The position numbers were made by a program, and so were the translations under genes. The notes below the pieces were generated by a model. That model saw nothing but the letters and a program-made list of their open reading frames with translations, made no database searches and had not been told where the DNA came from. 5,232 bases of DNA from Bordetella parapertussis. Its GTDB lineage: Bacteria; Pseudomonadota; Gammaproteobacteria; Burkholderiales; SG8-39. The DNA is taken from assembly GCA_945906975.1 (NCBI GenBank), contig CAMDRY010000251.1:1-5232 (forward strand), in the 5' to 3' direction. Position 1 is the stretch's first letter. The number at the start of each line of letters is the position of its first letter. Below are positions 4,736 to 5,232 of this stretch, one piece after another.

Positions 4736-5232
4736 ATGAAAATAGAACCCGTGACGCTTCAAGGCCGCGTTGTGCGGCTCGAACCGCTTGCCTTGGCGCA
4801 TGTTCCCGGACTGGCTCGCGTCGGCCTCGACCCGGAACTGTGGCGCTGGATCCCGACGCAGGTAGCCGATGCCGCGCAAATGCAAGCCTGGGTGCAAACC
4901 GCCCTTGATGAGCAGACAGCCGGCACCTCGCTGCCGTTTGCCATCATCTCGCAGGCAAGCGGCGAGGCAATCGGATCGACACGTTACATGAACATCGTGC
5001 CGGCACACCGGCGCCTGGAAATCGGCTCCACCTGGCTCAGCACCGCCGCACAGCGCAGCGGTGCCAACACCGAAGCCAAGCTACTGCTGCTCACCCACGC
5101 CTTTGAGGCGCTCAAGGCCATCCGCGTCGAACTAAAAACCGACGCGCTCAACAGCAGATCGCGGGCCGCCATCGCGCGTATCGGCGGCATCGAGGAGGGC
5201 ATTTTCCGCCGGCATGTGATTTGCGCATCCGG
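4736..5232 (+). CDS. GNAT family N-acetyltransferase, RimJ/RimL type (3' truncated by the window)
   Basis: The open frame gives 165 residues and runs off the right edge with no stop. The family transfers acetyl from acetyl-CoA to amino groups of proteins or small molecules, and the substrate here is unknown. Visible features are VTLQGRVVRLEPL (6-18), typical of the Acetyltransf_3 start, and DPELWRWIP (32-40). GEAIGSTRYMNI (76-87) lies in strands 2-3, followed by LEIGSTWL (94-101). The acetyl-CoA loop is QRSGANTEAK (106-115), a variant of Q/RxxGxG/A. RVELKTDALNSRSRAAIARIGG (130-151) carries the late Asn and Arg conserved in this subgroup. Only the last short part is likely missing. The ATG has no clear Shine-Dalgarno: AAGG at 4715-4718 is too far away. 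It is divergent from the aldolase operon, with 217 bp between start codons. Confidence 0.85.
   Translation, partial: MKIEPVTLQGRVVRLEPLALAHVPGLARVGLDPELWRWIPTQVADAAQMQAWVQTALDEQTAGTSLPFAIISQASGEAIGSTRYMNIVPAHRRLEIGSTWLSTAAQRSGANTEAKLLLLTHAFEALKAIRVELKTDALNSRSRAAIARIGGIEEGIFRRHVICAS

Overview
The window is about 60% GC and its protein-coding style (signal peptides, class II aldolase/adducin and nitronate monooxygenase variants, RimJ/RimL-type GNAT) resembles a betaproteobacterium, perhaps Burkholderiales or a neighbouring order. That placement rests on recalled family resemblance only. No rRNA, tRNA, CRISPR array or phage gene was found.

Layout. Positions 1 to about 197 look like the right end of an IS5-family insertion sequence: the last 23 codons of a transposase, an AT-richer non-coding tail, and a candidate terminal repeat followed by a TTAA that fits the family's YTAR target. 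A -35-like TTGACC inside this end and a weak -10-like TAATAC just outside it could form a hybrid outward promoter. Next on the + strand are a small five-helix membrane protein (341-856) whose C-terminus is built from a 9-bp tandem repeat, and an FMN-dependent nitronate monooxygenase (start chosen at 980, end 2158). The 123 bp between them contain a perfect FNR/Anr-type box, TTGAT-CCAC-ATCAA, centred 46.5 bp before the chosen ATG.

The monooxygenase converges on a three-gene minus-strand cluster, probably one operon read from about 4.6 kb down to 2.3 kb: a class II aldolase/adducin-like protein, a single-domain cupin, and an exported class I methyltransferase-like protein. The gaps are 19 nt (with the start chosen here) and 12 nt. 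The leader of the first gene has a perfect 6-bp GC-rich hairpin followed by five T's, immediately ahead of the Shine-Dalgarno sequence; this resembles a small attenuator. A divergent GNAT acetyltransferase starts at 4736 and runs off the right edge. The shared intergenic region holds a nested inverted repeat that overlaps a weak candidate promoter of the operon.

How the genes work together is only partly readable. The monooxygenase is a stand-alone detoxification or redox enzyme, possibly oxygen-regulated. The aldolase-cupin-methyltransferase set looks co-transcribed, but its substrate is unknown to me. No defence or mobile-cargo system is evident. The most notable points are the FNR box, the IS-junction promoter, the attenuator-like leader and the apparently periplasmic methyltransferase.
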